Part shown: positions 55,668 through 64,000 of the stretch, piece after piece | How positions within the stretch are numbered: position 1 is the stretch's first letter | How the letters are laid out: the number at the start of each line of letters is the position of its first letter | DNA from: Sulfurimonas sp. | GTDB taxonomy: Bacteria; Campylobacterota; Campylobacteria; Campylobacterales; Sulfurimonadaceae | Assembly: GCA_011391635.1 (NCBI GenBank) | Contig: JAABQD010000002.1 | Span: 62,001 to 126,000 of the forward strand | Length of the DNA: 64,000 bases | Direction of reading: 5' to 3' | Made by a program: the position numbers and the translations under genes | The notes under the pieces: generated by a model | Told to the model about the DNA's origin: nothing | Databases searched by the model: none | The model's input: the letters and a program-made list of their open reading frames with translations, nothing else

Positions 55668-56604
55668 CAGTATTCCCAAATATTCTCGCCAAAAGTGAAC
55701 CCTCATATACAATCGGGTACTCTCTGAGTGTAAATAAAATTCCACCGCTTGGTGCATAAATAGTCTCTAAAATTGCACCATCAAGCGGATTGACGATAGT
55801 GCCGATTTTTGCATTTTTTGTGATGACTTCACAGTGATTCAGTTCTGGTACAAAAAGCCCACTCGTAGGAGCATTGATGTAAAAAACCTCTCCGATTTCT
55901 GAGAGAAATGGCTCACGGGATTCAAACTTTTCATCTGTCGTGATGATGCCCTCTTTTTTCATGAGGTTGAGAATCCCATTGAGAAGTTGCACTCCATACT
56001 CTTTTGTCAGACGCATTCCAACGCCCATCTCAACGACCAAAGTTCTTGTTCCCATCTGATTAAGTGTATGAGAAAAAGTTGCTTCAAGTACCGTGACCGC
56101 ATCGTGTATCCAAATAAAGTCGCAGTTCAACTCTTTGGCATGTGGAAGTGTAAACTCTGAAAACTCTTTGTTAATTCGTATCTGTGGAATCTCTCGCAAG
56201 AAAATATTAGAAGAGTGGATATCTATCGCAATATCGCTCCCCTTGACATCTTGTGCCAAAGCATATACAACCTGCCCTGGAAGATACTCCTCTTTTCCAC
56301 CTGGAAAAGCTCTGTTTAAATCCACTTCATAGAGTGGAAAGCCTCTTGTAATAGAGTCAATTCCCAAAGCATTCACCGCTGGATAGAGGTCTATGATACC
56401 ATTGATAAGGCTTGAATTTTTATTTAGCCATGATGAAAGTAAGTAGATGACATATTGACCTTCAAGCTCGTCGCCATGTGTACCGCTTACTATACTGATT
56501 CTTTTTAAATTATCTTTTTTGTGAGTTGGCTCAAATCTGCTTCTTTTGATGCTGAGTGTTTCGCCAACTGGAAGTTGTGAGGAAAAAATTTCTGTTATTT
56601 GCAT
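55654..56604 (-). CDS. Aspartoacylase/succinylglutamate desuccinylase family zinc hydrolase
   Basis: A 316-residue M14-type amidohydrolase. Zinc ligands are H and E in SGTHGDELEGQ (near residues 43-46) and H in IDIHSSN (near 129); E in LVVEMGVGM (near 192) is the likely catalytic base. The C-terminal domain is the small beta-barrel typical of the family. No signal peptide. These enzymes cut N-acyl amino acids, so this one could release or edit a product of the neighbouring amide-forming enzymes. It starts one base after the alpha-E gene. Confidence 0.85.
   Translation of the reverse strand: MQITEIFSSQLPVGETLSIKRSRFEPTHKKDNLKRISIVSGTHGDELEGQYVIYLLSSWLNKNSSLINGIIDLYPAVNALGIDSITRGFPLYEVDLNRAFPGGKEEYLPGQVVYALAQDVKGSDIAIDIHSSNIFLREIPQIRINKEFSEFTLPHAKELNCDFIWIHDAVTVLEATFSHTLNQMGTRTLVVEMGVGMRLTKEYGVQLLNGILNLMKKEGIITTDEKFESREPFLSEIGEVFYINAPTSGLFVPELNHCEVITKNAKIGTIVNPLDGAILETIYAPSGGILFTLREYPIVYEGSLLARIFGNTDEKN
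56137..56145 (+). repeat. GGCATGTGG motif copy inside the aspartoacylase-like gene
   Basis: Flanks read TTTGGCATGTGGAAGT. It encodes Pro-His-Ala in TLPHAKEL. Confidence 0.9.
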
Positions 56605-56605
56605 G

Positions 56606-57277
56606 TTAATTTACGATTAAACTCTCTATTTTTTTATGTATAGTATCCATTATATCTTCATGGTTGATACTTTGTTCTTGTGTCTGTTTTGATTGCATAT
56701 CTTTGTCCGTAGATAAAATACCTAGGATAGTATGAATCTCATCTACAATTACCATAGCGACCTCTTTATCTTTATCAAATCTAAAATGATAATCCGCTTC
56801 TTCAACTAGTTTTCCTAATCTTAAAAAATAATCACTATATTTTCTAAGCTCTCTTTTGGAGAATTGTCCCCAAATCTCACTGATAAGTGATTGTGCATGA
56901 TCTATAAATTTGTAATCAATCATCATGTGACTTTTAGACATATTTCCAAAAAGCGCATGAAGAGCAATAATCTCTCCAAAAGCTTCCATGTTGATGTAAT
57001 TACGACTAATAATTGTATTTTCTCTTGCATAACCCATAAGTACATTCAAGTTTGCGGAGTGGTCTCCTAATATGGAGTTACATAAAAACTCTTGTGCATT
57101 GTTATATTCCAAATCCACACCAAGTGTTTTATAAAGCTTCACACCAGCCTCTTTATCCACATCTATAATACAATCATACGCACTAATAATCTGAAGCAGA
57201 GTTGCTTCGATTCTCTCCAAATATCTTCCAAGCCAGTAGAGATTTGTTGCTACATTTGCTGTTAGTAATTGTTCCAT
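56606..57277 (-). CDS. Stand-alone alpha-E (DUF403) protein
   Basis: A 223-residue all-helical protein beginning with the alpha-E signature ATNLYWLGRYLERIEATL and ending in a charged tail. It matches the second half of the 832-residue fusion on the plus strand. Alpha-E proteins almost always accompany circularly permuted ATP-grasp proteins and may hold or activate the substrate. It starts one base after the ATP-grasp gene, which argues for a stable complex. Confidence 0.85.
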   Translation of the reverse strand: MEQLLTANVATNLYWLGRYLERIEATLLQIISAYDCIIDVDKEAGVKLYKTLGVDLEYNNAQEFLCNSILGDHSANLNVLMGYARENTIISRNYINMEAFGEIIALHALFGNMSKSHMMIDYKFIDHAQSLISEIWGQFSKRELRKYSDYFLRLGKLVEEADYHFRFDKDKEVAMVIVDEIHTILGILSTDKDMQSKQTQEQSINHEDIMDTIHKKIESLIVN

Positions 57278-57278
57278 T

Positions 57279-58643
57279 TTATAACTCCATTACCCATGTA
57301 TCTTTGAAACCACCACCTTGTGATGAATTAACCAAATAATTTCCAGCCTCTAATGCATAGCGTGTTAAACCACACTGCCAAACTTTCACATCTTTACCCA
57401 TCACAACATAGGCTCTAAAATCCGCTTTTCTATTGTGTAACTCTTTATTGAGGTAACACTGCTCATCATAAAACTCTATAAGCTCTTGTGCGATAAATCT
57501 TCTTGGATTTGCTTTGATAATCGCTTTTAAATCTTCGAGTTGCAACGTCGTCATTGTGTGACCAAAGAGCACTCCATAACCACCTGCCTCTGCAACATCC
57601 TTAATAACAAGTTTTTCTATATTGTCAAAAATATATTTCATATCCTCTTCAAAATATGGCAAATAAGTTGGAGCATTTTTGAGGATTGGCTCTTCGCCTA
57701 GATAGTATTGAATCATTTTAGGAACAAAATAGTAAATCCCTTTATCATCCGCAACCCCATTTCCTATGGCATTCATAAGTGCCACATTCCCAGCTAAATA
57801 GGCTTCTACCAATCCTGGAACACCGATAAGACTCTCAGGATTAAAAAATGTAGGGTCGATAAACTCATCATCAAGTCTTCTATAAACCGCACCCACACGA
57901 ACAAGTTTGCCATTATAATTTTTAAAATAGAGTTTTTTATCCACAACAACAAGCTCATGAGAACGAACAAGTTGTGCACCCACTTTTTCTGCTAAATAGC
58001 TGTGTTCATAATATGCTGCATTAAACCTTCCAGGTGTAAGAACAACATTAATTCCACCACAATTTACATAGTTCATCGCCTCTTCTATGTAGCTAGGGTA
58101 CTCTTTGATAGGTGCGATTTTGAGGCTCTCAAAAAAATCAGGATAGATTTTTCTATAAGTATCACGAATAGAAAGAGGATAACTTGAGCCACTTGGTACT
58201 CGAAGATTATCTTCCAAAATAACCCACTCATCATTCACTGTATCTTTTACAAGGTCGATTCCATTGATATGCGTTCTGATTTTTTGAGAAGGAGAGAAGC
58301 CTACGAACTCTTTAAGATACCCTTTTGCTTGATGTACAAACTCTTGTGGGACAATTCCAGCTTTTACGATTTTGGCATCTGTATATAAATCTTCTAAAAA
58401 AAGATTAAGTGCTGTGACTCTTTGCTGAAGCCCTTTTTCTATCTTGTTAAATTCTGTCTTGGAGATGATGCGAGGAATAACATCAAAAGGGAGTGACCTC
58501 TCTATAAAATTACCATCTTTATAAAGGTTAAAATTAACTGCGAACTTATCCATATAAGTTTGAAACTCATCTATCTTCTGTCTATCTTGTTTGGAAAAAA
58601 TCTCCCAAAATTTTTTGTGTAACTCAGTCTCTTTTTCTAACAA
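57279..58643 (-). CDS. Circularly permuted ATP-grasp protein (stand-alone)
   Basis: A 454-residue protein with the complete set of family blocks: KGLQQRVTALNLFLEDLY, ILEDNLRVPSGSSYPLSIR, LTPGRFNAAYYEHSYL, YRRLDDEFIDP, the Gly-rich VAEAGGYGVLFGH and the C-terminal RAYVVMGKDVKVWQCGLTR. These fit an ATP-dependent carboxylate-amine ligase. The start is a TTG at 58643 with GGGGG 6 bases upstream. It is first in the minus-strand set with alpha-E and two aspartoacylase-like genes. Confidence 0.87.
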   Translation of the reverse strand: MLEKETELHKKFWEIFSKQDRQKIDEFQTYMDKFAVNFNLYKDGNFIERSLPFDVIPRIISKTEFNKIEKGLQQRVTALNLFLEDLYTDAKIVKAGIVPQEFVHQAKGYLKEFVGFSPSQKIRTHINGIDLVKDTVNDEWVILEDNLRVPSGSSYPLSIRDTYRKIYPDFFESLKIAPIKEYPSYIEEAMNYVNCGGINVVLTPGRFNAAYYEHSYLAEKVGAQLVRSHELVVVDKKLYFKNYNGKLVRVGAVYRRLDDEFIDPTFFNPESLIGVPGLVEAYLAGNVALMNAIGNGVADDKGIYYFVPKMIQYYLGEEPILKNAPTYLPYFEEDMKYIFDNIEKLVIKDVAEAGGYGVLFGHTMTTLQLEDLKAIIKANPRRFIAQELIEFYDEQCYLNKELHNRKADFRAYVVMGKDVKVWQCGLTRYALEAGNYLVNSSQGGGFKDTWVMEL

Positions 58644-58685
58644 ACGACACCCCCAATTTGTAATGTGATATTTGTAACTAACACT

Positions 58686-58694
58686 ATTATAGCA
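58686..58694 (-). promoter_or_regulatory. Extended -10 promoter of the minus-strand ATP-grasp set
   Basis: TGCTATAAT on the minus strand is a perfect extended -10 element, 43 bases before the TTG start at 58643. Confidence 0.6.
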
Positions 58695-58746
58695 TCAAAT
58701 CTCTTTTGTGCAATGCTAAAATGGCTTATTTTTATAGCACTATTTT

Positions 58747-58777
58747 TTGGCATGTGGATTTATTTCCACATATGCCA
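58747..58777. repeat. Motif copy facing an imperfect inverted copy
   Basis: TTGGCATGTGGA (58747-58758) is followed 8 bases later by CCACATATGCCA (58766-58777), an inverted copy with two extra bases (AT). It lies in the 190-base gap between the restriction gene and the ATP-grasp promoter, 3' of the REase gene only in the sense of being upstream of the other set. The rest of the gap shows nothing else. Confidence 0.8.
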
Positions 58778-58833
58778 TAACGAAGTAACAAATACTCTTT
58801 GAGTGCCAAGAAAAAAGAATTTTTTATCATTTA

Positions 58834-59595
58834 TTATCCAAGAAGTTCTGCTGGATTAATTTTAAATTGCAACATATTTGCACTCTCTCTACCATTGTCT
58901 CCACCTTTTCTTTGAATGGTTATATTGCCAATTTTAAAACTACCTCTTGTAGTGATACTAATTTCACCATTCCCAAAATGATTCAGCACTTTATTCATAG
59001 GTTCTAATGCCCATTGTATGAGTTTTACATCTTTTAATTTTACAATAACTAACATCCATTCTGCCGCAAATTTTCCTCTACCTTTTAAAATATCACTCAC
59101 AATAAGTGTTTTATTTTTTTCAAAAAAATTCAATATGATTTGCTGTTCTTCATCTGAAAATTCATAAGCAAACATTCTTCTTTTATCTTTTGGAGTTGCT
59201 ATTTTAGGCTTATTTTCTCCCGTAAAATATTGCAGTAGTGTATATACATCTTCTGGAATATTCCAAAGTTCGCTATAACTTCTAAGCCATCGCTTATCTA
59301 TTTGATTAAAACCTTTTGGATTAGAGACAAGTTTAACTTGTAAGTTTTGGATATCAACAAGAGTTTTAAGTTTTATTTCTATGTTTACTTGTACATCTGC
59401 TTTAAATGAGCCATCCACTTTTGTTGCTTTGACACTTTCGATTTCATCCAATATATAATTCATTGCAGATAACCAAGAGTGGGCTAGATGGCTTGTTTTC
59501 CAATTATTAAACTCTTCAATAACAAATATCTCATTTTTAAAACCATTTTTTGCAGTTTCTGAGCCTCTGTTTACCAATATTTGATTTTCAGTCAT
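58834..59595 (-). CDS. Type II restriction endonuclease, HinP1I-like (predicted GCGC)
   Basis: A 253-residue endonuclease that closely resembles R.HinP1I along its length, as far as I recall that sequence: NLQVKLVSNPKGFNQIDKRW, TPKDKRRMFAYEFS, GRGKFAAEWMLV and TIQRKGGDNGRESANMLQF. The catalytic residues D67, Q86 and K88 have the 19- and 2-residue spacing of HinP1I D62-Q81-K83. Predicted to cut G^CGC. The ATG at 59595 has GGAG 6 bases before it and overlaps the methyltransferase by 8 bases; a TTG at 59605-59607 is less likely. Confidence 0.85.
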   Translation of the reverse strand: MTENQILVNRGSETAKNGFKNEIFVIEEFNNWKTSHLAHSWLSAMNYILDEIESVKATKVDGSFKADVQVNIEIKLKTLVDIQNLQVKLVSNPKGFNQIDKRWLRSYSELWNIPEDVYTLLQYFTGENKPKIATPKDKRRMFAYEFSDEEQQIILNFFEKNKTLIVSDILKGRGKFAAEWMLVIVKLKDVKLIQWALEPMNKVLNHFGNGEISITTRGSFKIGNITIQRKGGDNGRESANMLQFKINPAELLG

Positions 59596-60568
59596 CTTTT
59601 TCTCCAATCGCTCTCATTAAATTTCTAGCGATTTCTTCTATAACATTTACCGTCATTGCATTACCTGTTTGTTGTAAAAGCTTTGAATTTGGTATTTTAT
59701 TTTTCACAAGATTGGCATATTTTTTTGGAAATCCTTGTAGTAATAGGGACTCATACCCTGACAATTTTCTCAGTTTTTTGTTTTTAATATATAAAATGCC
59801 ATGCCTTCCTCTTCTTAATGTTGGTACTTTATTTATATATATTCGTAAATCGGATTGTCTGGTATCAAGCACTCTCAACTCTTCTTCTTTGAGAGCATCT
59901 ATGCAGTAGATATCCTTATTATATTTATTCTGCAAATAGTTTAAAAAAGTTTGATACGATGGCGTTTTTTCACTCAAAAACAACTCGGCATCATCTACCA
60001 AACAATCTTCAAGTTGAAGTGATTTATTGCTTTTTTTAGGAAATTCAAACTGAAAATTTTCATCAACTAAATCTTTTCTCACTCCTACTAAATAAACTCT
60101 TTCTCTCATTTGAGGCACACCAAAATCTAAGCTATTTAAAACATCATAATAAATTTTATATCCGATACTATCTAAAAGTTCCAAAACGATTTTTAGAGTA
60201 TTTCCTTTGTCATGATTTATAAGTCCTTTGACATTTTCCAATATAAAATATTTAATATTTTTAGCTTCGATTATCTTTGCCAAACCATAAATAATTTTGC
60301 CTTTTTCATCACAACTTAAACCGCATCTATTACCTATAATAGAAAATGTTTGGCAAGGAAATCCACCCACCATAAAATCAAAGTCTGGTAAATCTTTAGG
60401 GTTTATTTTCATAAGATCGCCAAAATTTTCTTCATCATTTCCAAAAAAATTTCTGTAGGTAACTTCAGCATCCTTATCTATTTCACTAAATCCGACGCAT
60501 GACATTCCTAGGTTTTCCAGCCCTATCCGCCCTCCGCCAATTCCAGCACAAAAATCCATAAATGTCAC
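59588..60568 (-). CDS. DNA (cytosine-5) methyltransferase, HhaI/HinP1I-like
   Basis: A 326-residue m5C methyltransferase with motif I (DFCAGIGGGRIGLENLG), catalytic motif IV (VGGFPCQTFS, nucleophile in PCQ), motif VI (ILENVKGL), motif VIII region (FGVPQMRERVYLVG) and motif X (GNAMTVNVIEEIARNL). A short target-recognition region lies between motifs VIII and IX. Paired with the overlapping endonuclease it should methylate GCGC and protect the host. GTG start at 60568 with AGGA upstream; an ATG at 60559 is possible. Confidence 0.92.
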   Translation of the reverse strand: MTFMDFCAGIGGGRIGLENLGMSCVGFSEIDKDAEVTYRNFFGNDEENFGDLMKINPKDLPDFDFMVGGFPCQTFSIIGNRCGLSCDEKGKIIYGLAKIIEAKNIKYFILENVKGLINHDKGNTLKIVLELLDSIGYKIYYDVLNSLDFGVPQMRERVYLVGVRKDLVDENFQFEFPKKSNKSLQLEDCLVDDAELFLSEKTPSYQTFLNYLQNKYNKDIYCIDALKEEELRVLDTRQSDLRIYINKVPTLRRGRHGILYIKNKKLRKLSGYESLLLQGFPKKYANLVKNKIPNSKLLQQTGNAMTVNVIEEIARNLMRAIGEKDD

Positions 60569-60620
60569 TATCTCTATTCCTGAATTGATTTTATTTTTTT
60601 ATTTTATTGTAATTTATTTG

Positions 60621-60629
60621 ATTGTAGCA
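60621..60629 (-). promoter_or_regulatory. Extended -10 promoter of the restriction-modification operon
   Basis: TGCTACAAT on the minus strand, 53 bases before the methyltransferase start, in an A/T-only stretch. No C-protein gene or C-box is visible. Confidence 0.4.
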
Positions 60630-60703
60630 AAAATATTGCGATTTGTCATGATTTGAAAAAATATTCTCTATTTTGAGTGCAAGAAGTCTTTAGGATAAGG
60701 TTC

Positions 60704-60733
60704 TTGGCATGTGGATTCATTTCCACATGCCAA
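60704..60733. repeat. Perfect inverted pair of the motif (hairpin)
   Basis: TTGGCATGTGGA (60704-60715) and TCCACATGCCAA (60722-60733) form a perfect 12-bp stem with a 6-base loop, 16 bases downstream of the acs stop. Neither strand has a U-run after the stem, so it is not a standard intrinsic terminator, but its place after acs fits a transcription end. Confidence 0.9.
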
Positions 60734-60748
60734 AAAGAGAAGAAAGAG

Positions 60749-62707
60749 TTATTTTCGTACCATACTTGCGATTTTTTCTACGATACTTGGGTCTTCGAGA
60801 GTTGAGATATCTTGCGTGATTGCTTCGCCTTTTGCGATAGAGCGGAGGATGCGTCGCATGATTTTGCCTGAACGAGTTTTTGGAAGTCCTACGACAAAAA
60901 CTACATCATCACATAAAGCGATATTTCCTATCTCTTTTTTGATAACATCGTTGATTGCTTTGACCTCTTCGACCTCATCTGCAACACCACTGTCCGATTT
61001 GAGAACGATGTAGGCAAAGATACCCTCGCCTTTTATCTCATGCGGTTTTCCTACAACAGCAACTTCTGCGACATTAGGGTGCTTTTTGATAGCTGCTTCA
61101 ACTTCAGCCGTTCCCATTCTATGCCCTGACACATTGATAACATCATCCGTTCGCCCTGTGATTGTGATGTAGCCATCCTCATCATAAATCGCACCATCGC
61201 CTGTAAAATAGACAGGTTTTCCATCTTTACTCGCATCTCCAAAGTAAGATTTTACAAATCTATCTTTATCACCCCAAATGCCACGAATCATAGAAGGCCA
61301 AGGTTTTGTAATACACATAAAACCTTTTTCTCCTACTTCAGCTCTCTTGCCATTTTCATCCAAAATCTCAGCGATAATTCCTGGAAGTGGCATCGTTGCA
61401 CATGCCGGTTTGATAGGCGTAGCCCCTGGAAGTGGCGAAATTACATGCCCACCTGTTTCAGTTTGCCAGTAAGTATCCACGATAGAACATCTGCTTCCAC
61501 CCACCTCTTCATAGTACCATTTCCATGCTGGTGGATCGATTGGCTCACCTACTGTTCCAAGCACTTTGAGAGAGCTTAAATCATATTTTGCTGGTTCATT
61601 TTCGCCCATTTTATGAAGCACTCTAATAGCCGTTGGAGCAGTATAAAACTGATTGATTTTATACTCTTCTACCATTTTCCAAGGTCGTCCAGCATCTGGA
61701 TACGTAGGAACTCCCTCGAACATCACTGTTGTTGCACCCATTGCGAGTGGTCCATATACGATGTACGTGTGTCCTGTAATCCAGCCAATATCTGCTGTAC
61801 ACCAATAAGTGTCGTTTTCTTTGACATCAAAAACCCACTCCATCGTCATTTGAGCCCAGAGAATATACCCTGCACTATTATGTTGCACACCTTTTGGTTT
61901 TCCTGTACTTCCCGAAGTGTAGAGTAAAAAGAGCGGGTCTTCACTCTGCATAACTTCTGGCTCACATTTTGTAGCTTGATGTTTAATTAACTCATTATAC
62001 GAGTAATCTCTTCCTGCCGTCCATGTAACATCTTCCCCATTTCGCTCAATAACTAAAACTTTTTCTACAGGTGTTTCACCCATAAGAGCTTCATCAACCA
62101 CAGGTTTGAGCATGTATGGACTATCTTTTCTAAATGCTCCATCTGCGGTAATCACTACTTTTGCATCCGCATCGATGATTCTATCTTTGAGAGCTTCTGC
62201 TGAGAATCCACCAAACACAATCGAGTGAATCGCCCCAATTCTTGCACATGCCAACATTGCATACGCTGCTTCAGGAATCATCGGCATATAGATTACTACA
62301 CGGTCACCTTTTTTGACACCAAACTCATTCTTGAGAAGATTTGCAAATCTATTGACATTGTAATAGAGTTCAAGATAAGTGATAATCTGTTTATCGCCAC
62401 GGTCACCCTCAAAAATAATCGCCGCTTTATTTTTACGACTATTTAAATGTCTATCGATACACTGTACTGAAACATTCAGCTCTCCGCCCTCAAACCAGTT
62501 TACAATAGGAAACTCTTGTGTATCCATAACGCTGTGAAAAGGTTTCATCCAACTGATTTTCTCTTTTGCAAAACTTCCCCAAAAGCCTTCATAATCTTCA
62601 GTCGCTGCGTCTTGCAAAGCCTGATATTCACACATATTTTTTATTCTTGCATTTTTAGCAAACTCTTTGTTTGGCTTAAATATTTGTTTTTTCTGAACTT
62701 CTATCAT
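60749..62707 (-). CDS. acs: Acetyl-CoA synthetase
   Basis: A 652-residue AMP-forming enzyme that activates acetate to acetyl-CoA. Present are the ATP-binding P-loop [14 protein letters not shown], the [11 protein letters not shown] motif and, near the C-terminus, RSGKIMRR with the lysine that is reversibly acetylated in other bacteria. Full family length. It begins one base after the exonuclease gene and is probably co-transcribed with it and the DUF294 gene. Confidence 0.97.
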   Translation of the reverse strand: MIEVQKKQIFKPNKEFAKNARIKNMCEYQALQDAATEDYEGFWGSFAKEKISWMKPFHSVMDTQEFPIVNWFEGGELNVSVQCIDRHLNSRKNKAAIIFEGDRGDKQIITYLELYYNVNRFANLLKNEFGVKKGDRVVIYMPMIPEAAYAMLACARIGAIHSIVFGGFSAEALKDRIIDADAKVVITADGAFRKDSPYMLKPVVDEALMGETPVEKVLVIERNGEDVTWTAGRDYSYNELIKHQATKCEPEVMQSEDPLFLLYTSGSTGKPKGVQHNSAGYILWAQMTMEWVFDVKENDTYWCTADIGWITGHTYIVYGPLAMGATTVMFEGVPTYPDAGRPWKMVEEYKINQFYTAPTAIRVLHKMGENEPAKYDLSSLKVLGTVGEPIDPPAWKWYYEEVGGSRCSIVDTYWQTETGGHVISPLPGATPIKPACATMPLPGIIAEILDENGKRAEVGEKGFMCITKPWPSMIRGIWGDKDRFVKSYFGDASKDGKPVYFTGDGAIYDEDGYITITGRTDDVINVSGHRMGTAEVEAAIKKHPNVAEVAVVGKPHEIKGEGIFAYIVLKSDSGVADEVEEVKAINDVIKKEIGNIALCDDVVFVVGLPKTRSGKIMRRILRSIAKGEAITQDISTLEDPSIVEKIASMVRK

Positions 62708-62708
62708 T

Positions 62709-63326
62709 TTATTTCTCCTTAGTTAGTTTTAAGTAAATCATTGCTGTCATAATCGCGTCATTAACAGCATTATGAGTTCCCATATTTGGAACTGCACAAT
62801 TTTTTAAGATTGTATCAAAGCGTAAATCAATATTTCCTTGAGGAATTAAAGAAATTGTTTTATCAAAGTATAGCTCTGAAACTTCTATCATTTTGTTTGG
62901 AAGTTTAATTCCTAGGAGTGGTTCTAGATATTTGTTAATCATCTCCACATCAAACTCCAAATAGTAGCCAATCAAAGGGCGTGAACCAATAAATTCCAAA
63001 AATTCCCTCACTGCAATCTCTGGCACTTTCGCATCTTTTAAATCCACGGGACGGATTCTGTGAATCTGAATACTTTTGGAACTAATCTCCTTAGAATTTT
63101 TGAGATAAACTTCAAAAATTTGTGAAGTTAAAATTTTGTTCTCTTTTATCTTCACTGCCCCAATGGACAAAATCTCATCCACTTTAGGATTTAATCCCGT
63201 TGTTTCTGTATCAAAAACAATATATTCGCCGCTCTTGTCCTCTTCAAAAAGATACGCATACTCTTTTTCTTTGAGTTTTGCGAAATTTCTCTTTTTTTTA
63301 AAATTTTCAAAAAATGAAAAAAACAT
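62709..63326 (-). CDS. DnaQ-like 3'-5' exonuclease (DEDDh)
   Basis: A 205-residue exonuclease with [10 protein letters not shown] (Exo I, near residue 38), [10 protein letters not shown] (Exo II, near 121) and [12 protein letters not shown] (Exo III with H and D, near 184). It resembles the DNA polymerase III epsilon subunit but lies next to acs and a DUF294 gene, an arrangement seen in many proteobacteria, where these exonucleases appear linked to acetate metabolism rather than replication. Substrate unknown. No gap to the gene upstream. Confidence 0.88.
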   Translation of the reverse strand: MFFSFFENFKKKRNFAKLKEKEYAYLFEEDKSGEYIVFDTETTGLNPKVDEILSIGAVKIKENKILTSQIFEVYLKNSKEISSKSIQIHRIRPVDLKDAKVPEIAVREFLEFIGSRPLIGYYLEFDVEMINKYLEPLLGIKLPNKMIEVSELYFDKTISLIPQGNIDLRFDTILKNCAVPNMGTHNAVNDAIMTAMIYLKLTKEK

Positions 63327-64000
63327 TTATGAGACCATATTCAGATGAAAATGAAAAATCATAAATTTTTTAAATTTATTGATAATTTTAAAGCTGTCTT
63401 TGAGTAAATCCATCTGAATTTTTGGAAGTTTTTTCGGATTGATATAGTTACTCTCCTCCAAATCTTTTGCTCCGAGCATCGCTTTGAGACGAAGTGATGA
63501 GAGCGTATCAAAACTCTCTATCAACTCTGTTGCAAAGTTTTTGTCAATCATCCCTTTGTTGTTAAGTTTTTTGATTCTTGAGATTGTATTTGTCTCTTTT
63601 ATCTCATTCTCCAAAGCCAAAACCCTTACCCCATGCACAAGAGCAAAAATGCCACCTTTTTTGAGGTCAAGTTTGTTACTATGGTTTTTTTCTAACACAA
63701 AACTAGAAAACATAGAAAGAGGTGTATCAAAATTCAAAACCGCTTTTGCCATATGAGCTAGAACATCCGCTCGTGCATGAAAACTTGCATGAAGATACTC
63801 TGTAAGCTCTTCAAGCAAAGTACAATCGCCACACACACACTTCGCATCCAAAAAGATGCTGAGTTGTTGCAAACTGCTCTCATCAAAAGAGTTCATCCAA
63901 GAGTCAATAACTGCTTTGTACGCATCTACATTTTTTCGCCAAAATGGATTACTCACCATCACACCGCCAGAACAAGGAGGAAAACCAAGCTCTAAGAGAG
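63327..64000 (-). CDS. DUF294 nucleotidyltransferase-like protein, C-terminal part (runs off the right edge)
   Basis: The open frame continues through the right edge with no start in the window; 224 residues are visible. The segment LGFPPCSGGVMVSNPFWRK is the end of the DUF294 nucleotidyltransferase domain, and KLDLKKGGIFALVHGVRVLA is the start of the DUF294_C substrate-binding domain. Full proteins usually begin with cyclic-nucleotide-binding and CBS domains and resemble GlnD/GlnE uridylyl or adenylyl transferases. Linked to acs in many genomes, suggesting control of acetate use. An internal ATG near 63959 is not a true start. Confidence 0.85.
   Translation of the reverse strand, partial: LLELGFPPCSGGVMVSNPFWRKNVDAYKAVIDSWMNSFDESSLQQLSIFLDAKCVCGDCTLLEELTEYLHASFHARADVLAHMAKAVLNFDTPLSMFSSFVLEKNHSNKLDLKKGGIFALVHGVRVLALENEIKETNTISRIKKLNNKGMIDKNFATELIESFDTLSSLRLKAMLGAKDLEESNYINPKKLPKIQMDLLKDSFKIINKFKKFMIFHFHLNMVS

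Overview
The window is ordinary, gene-dense bacterial chromosome. It is AT-rich and has short intergenic gaps, and its gene order points to Campylobacterota (Epsilonproteobacteria), most like Sulfurimonas and relatives. The main pointers are the block rplU-rpmA-obg-proB-fmt-birA-parA-parB-atpF'-F-H-A-G-D-C-tolQ-tolR-tolA-tolB-pal-cpoB-slyD, a flaG with a textbook sigma-28 promoter, Pgp1/Pgp2 (Csd4/Csd6)-type cell-shape peptidases, and an MSHA-type pilus/secretion gene run. The genus call is inference.

Layout. 1-4 kb, mostly minus strand: the edge of a SWIM zinc-finger gene, a di-haem cytochrome c peroxidase with a Fur/PerR-like box, a DUF808 membrane protein, a small membrane protein and an MFS exporter. 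4-12 kb, plus strand: flaG, argG, a ferredoxin:thioredoxin-reductase/rhodanese fusion, rplI, hslV, hslU, era and the cell-shape pair pgp2-pgp1. 12-21.5 kb, plus strand: nine MSHA/type IV pilus-like assembly genes (inner-membrane platform, secretin, two ATPases, polytopic GspF protein) without a recognisable pilin or prepilin peptidase. 21.5-43.9 kb, minus strand: housekeeping genes (yigZ, yebC, a ttcA-like gene, mtnN, a nitrilase, fabD), a degenerate NtrC/Fis-like regulator overlapping slyD, the Tol-Pal system, most of the F1Fo ATP synthase, parAB, birA, fmt, proB, obg and the L27/L21 genes. 44-47.7 kb: a GH17-GT2 beta-glucan synthase-like protein, tRNA-Ser(GCU) and pyrF. 47.8-58.7 kb: seven genes in two convergent sets encoding two circularly permuted ATP-grasp proteins, alpha-E domains, two transglutaminase-like proteins (one with a DUF2126 region) and two aspartoacylase-like proteins, one of which has lost its zinc and catalytic residues. 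58.8-60.6 kb: a type II restriction-modification pair resembling HinP1I (GCGC). 60.7-64 kb: acs, a DEDDh exonuclease and the 3' part of a DUF294 nucleotidyltransferase-like gene.

The most striking signal is not a gene. The 9-mer GGCATGTGG (extended consensus TTGGCATGTGGAA) occurs 28 times exactly on the two strands, where roughly 0.1 would be expected by chance. It appears in many unrelated genes and in several reading frames (encoding Pro-His-Ala, Leu-Ala-Cys-Gly, His-Val-Asp/Glu and others). It is over-represented between genes, where it forms a triple array and inverted-pair hairpins. This is how DNA uptake signal sequences behave in Neisseria and Pasteurellaceae. I do not recall such a motif being described for this group. 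The second notable system is the ATP-grasp/alpha-E/transglutaminase cluster, which is probably an uncharacterised peptide-ligating and peptide-trimming pathway.
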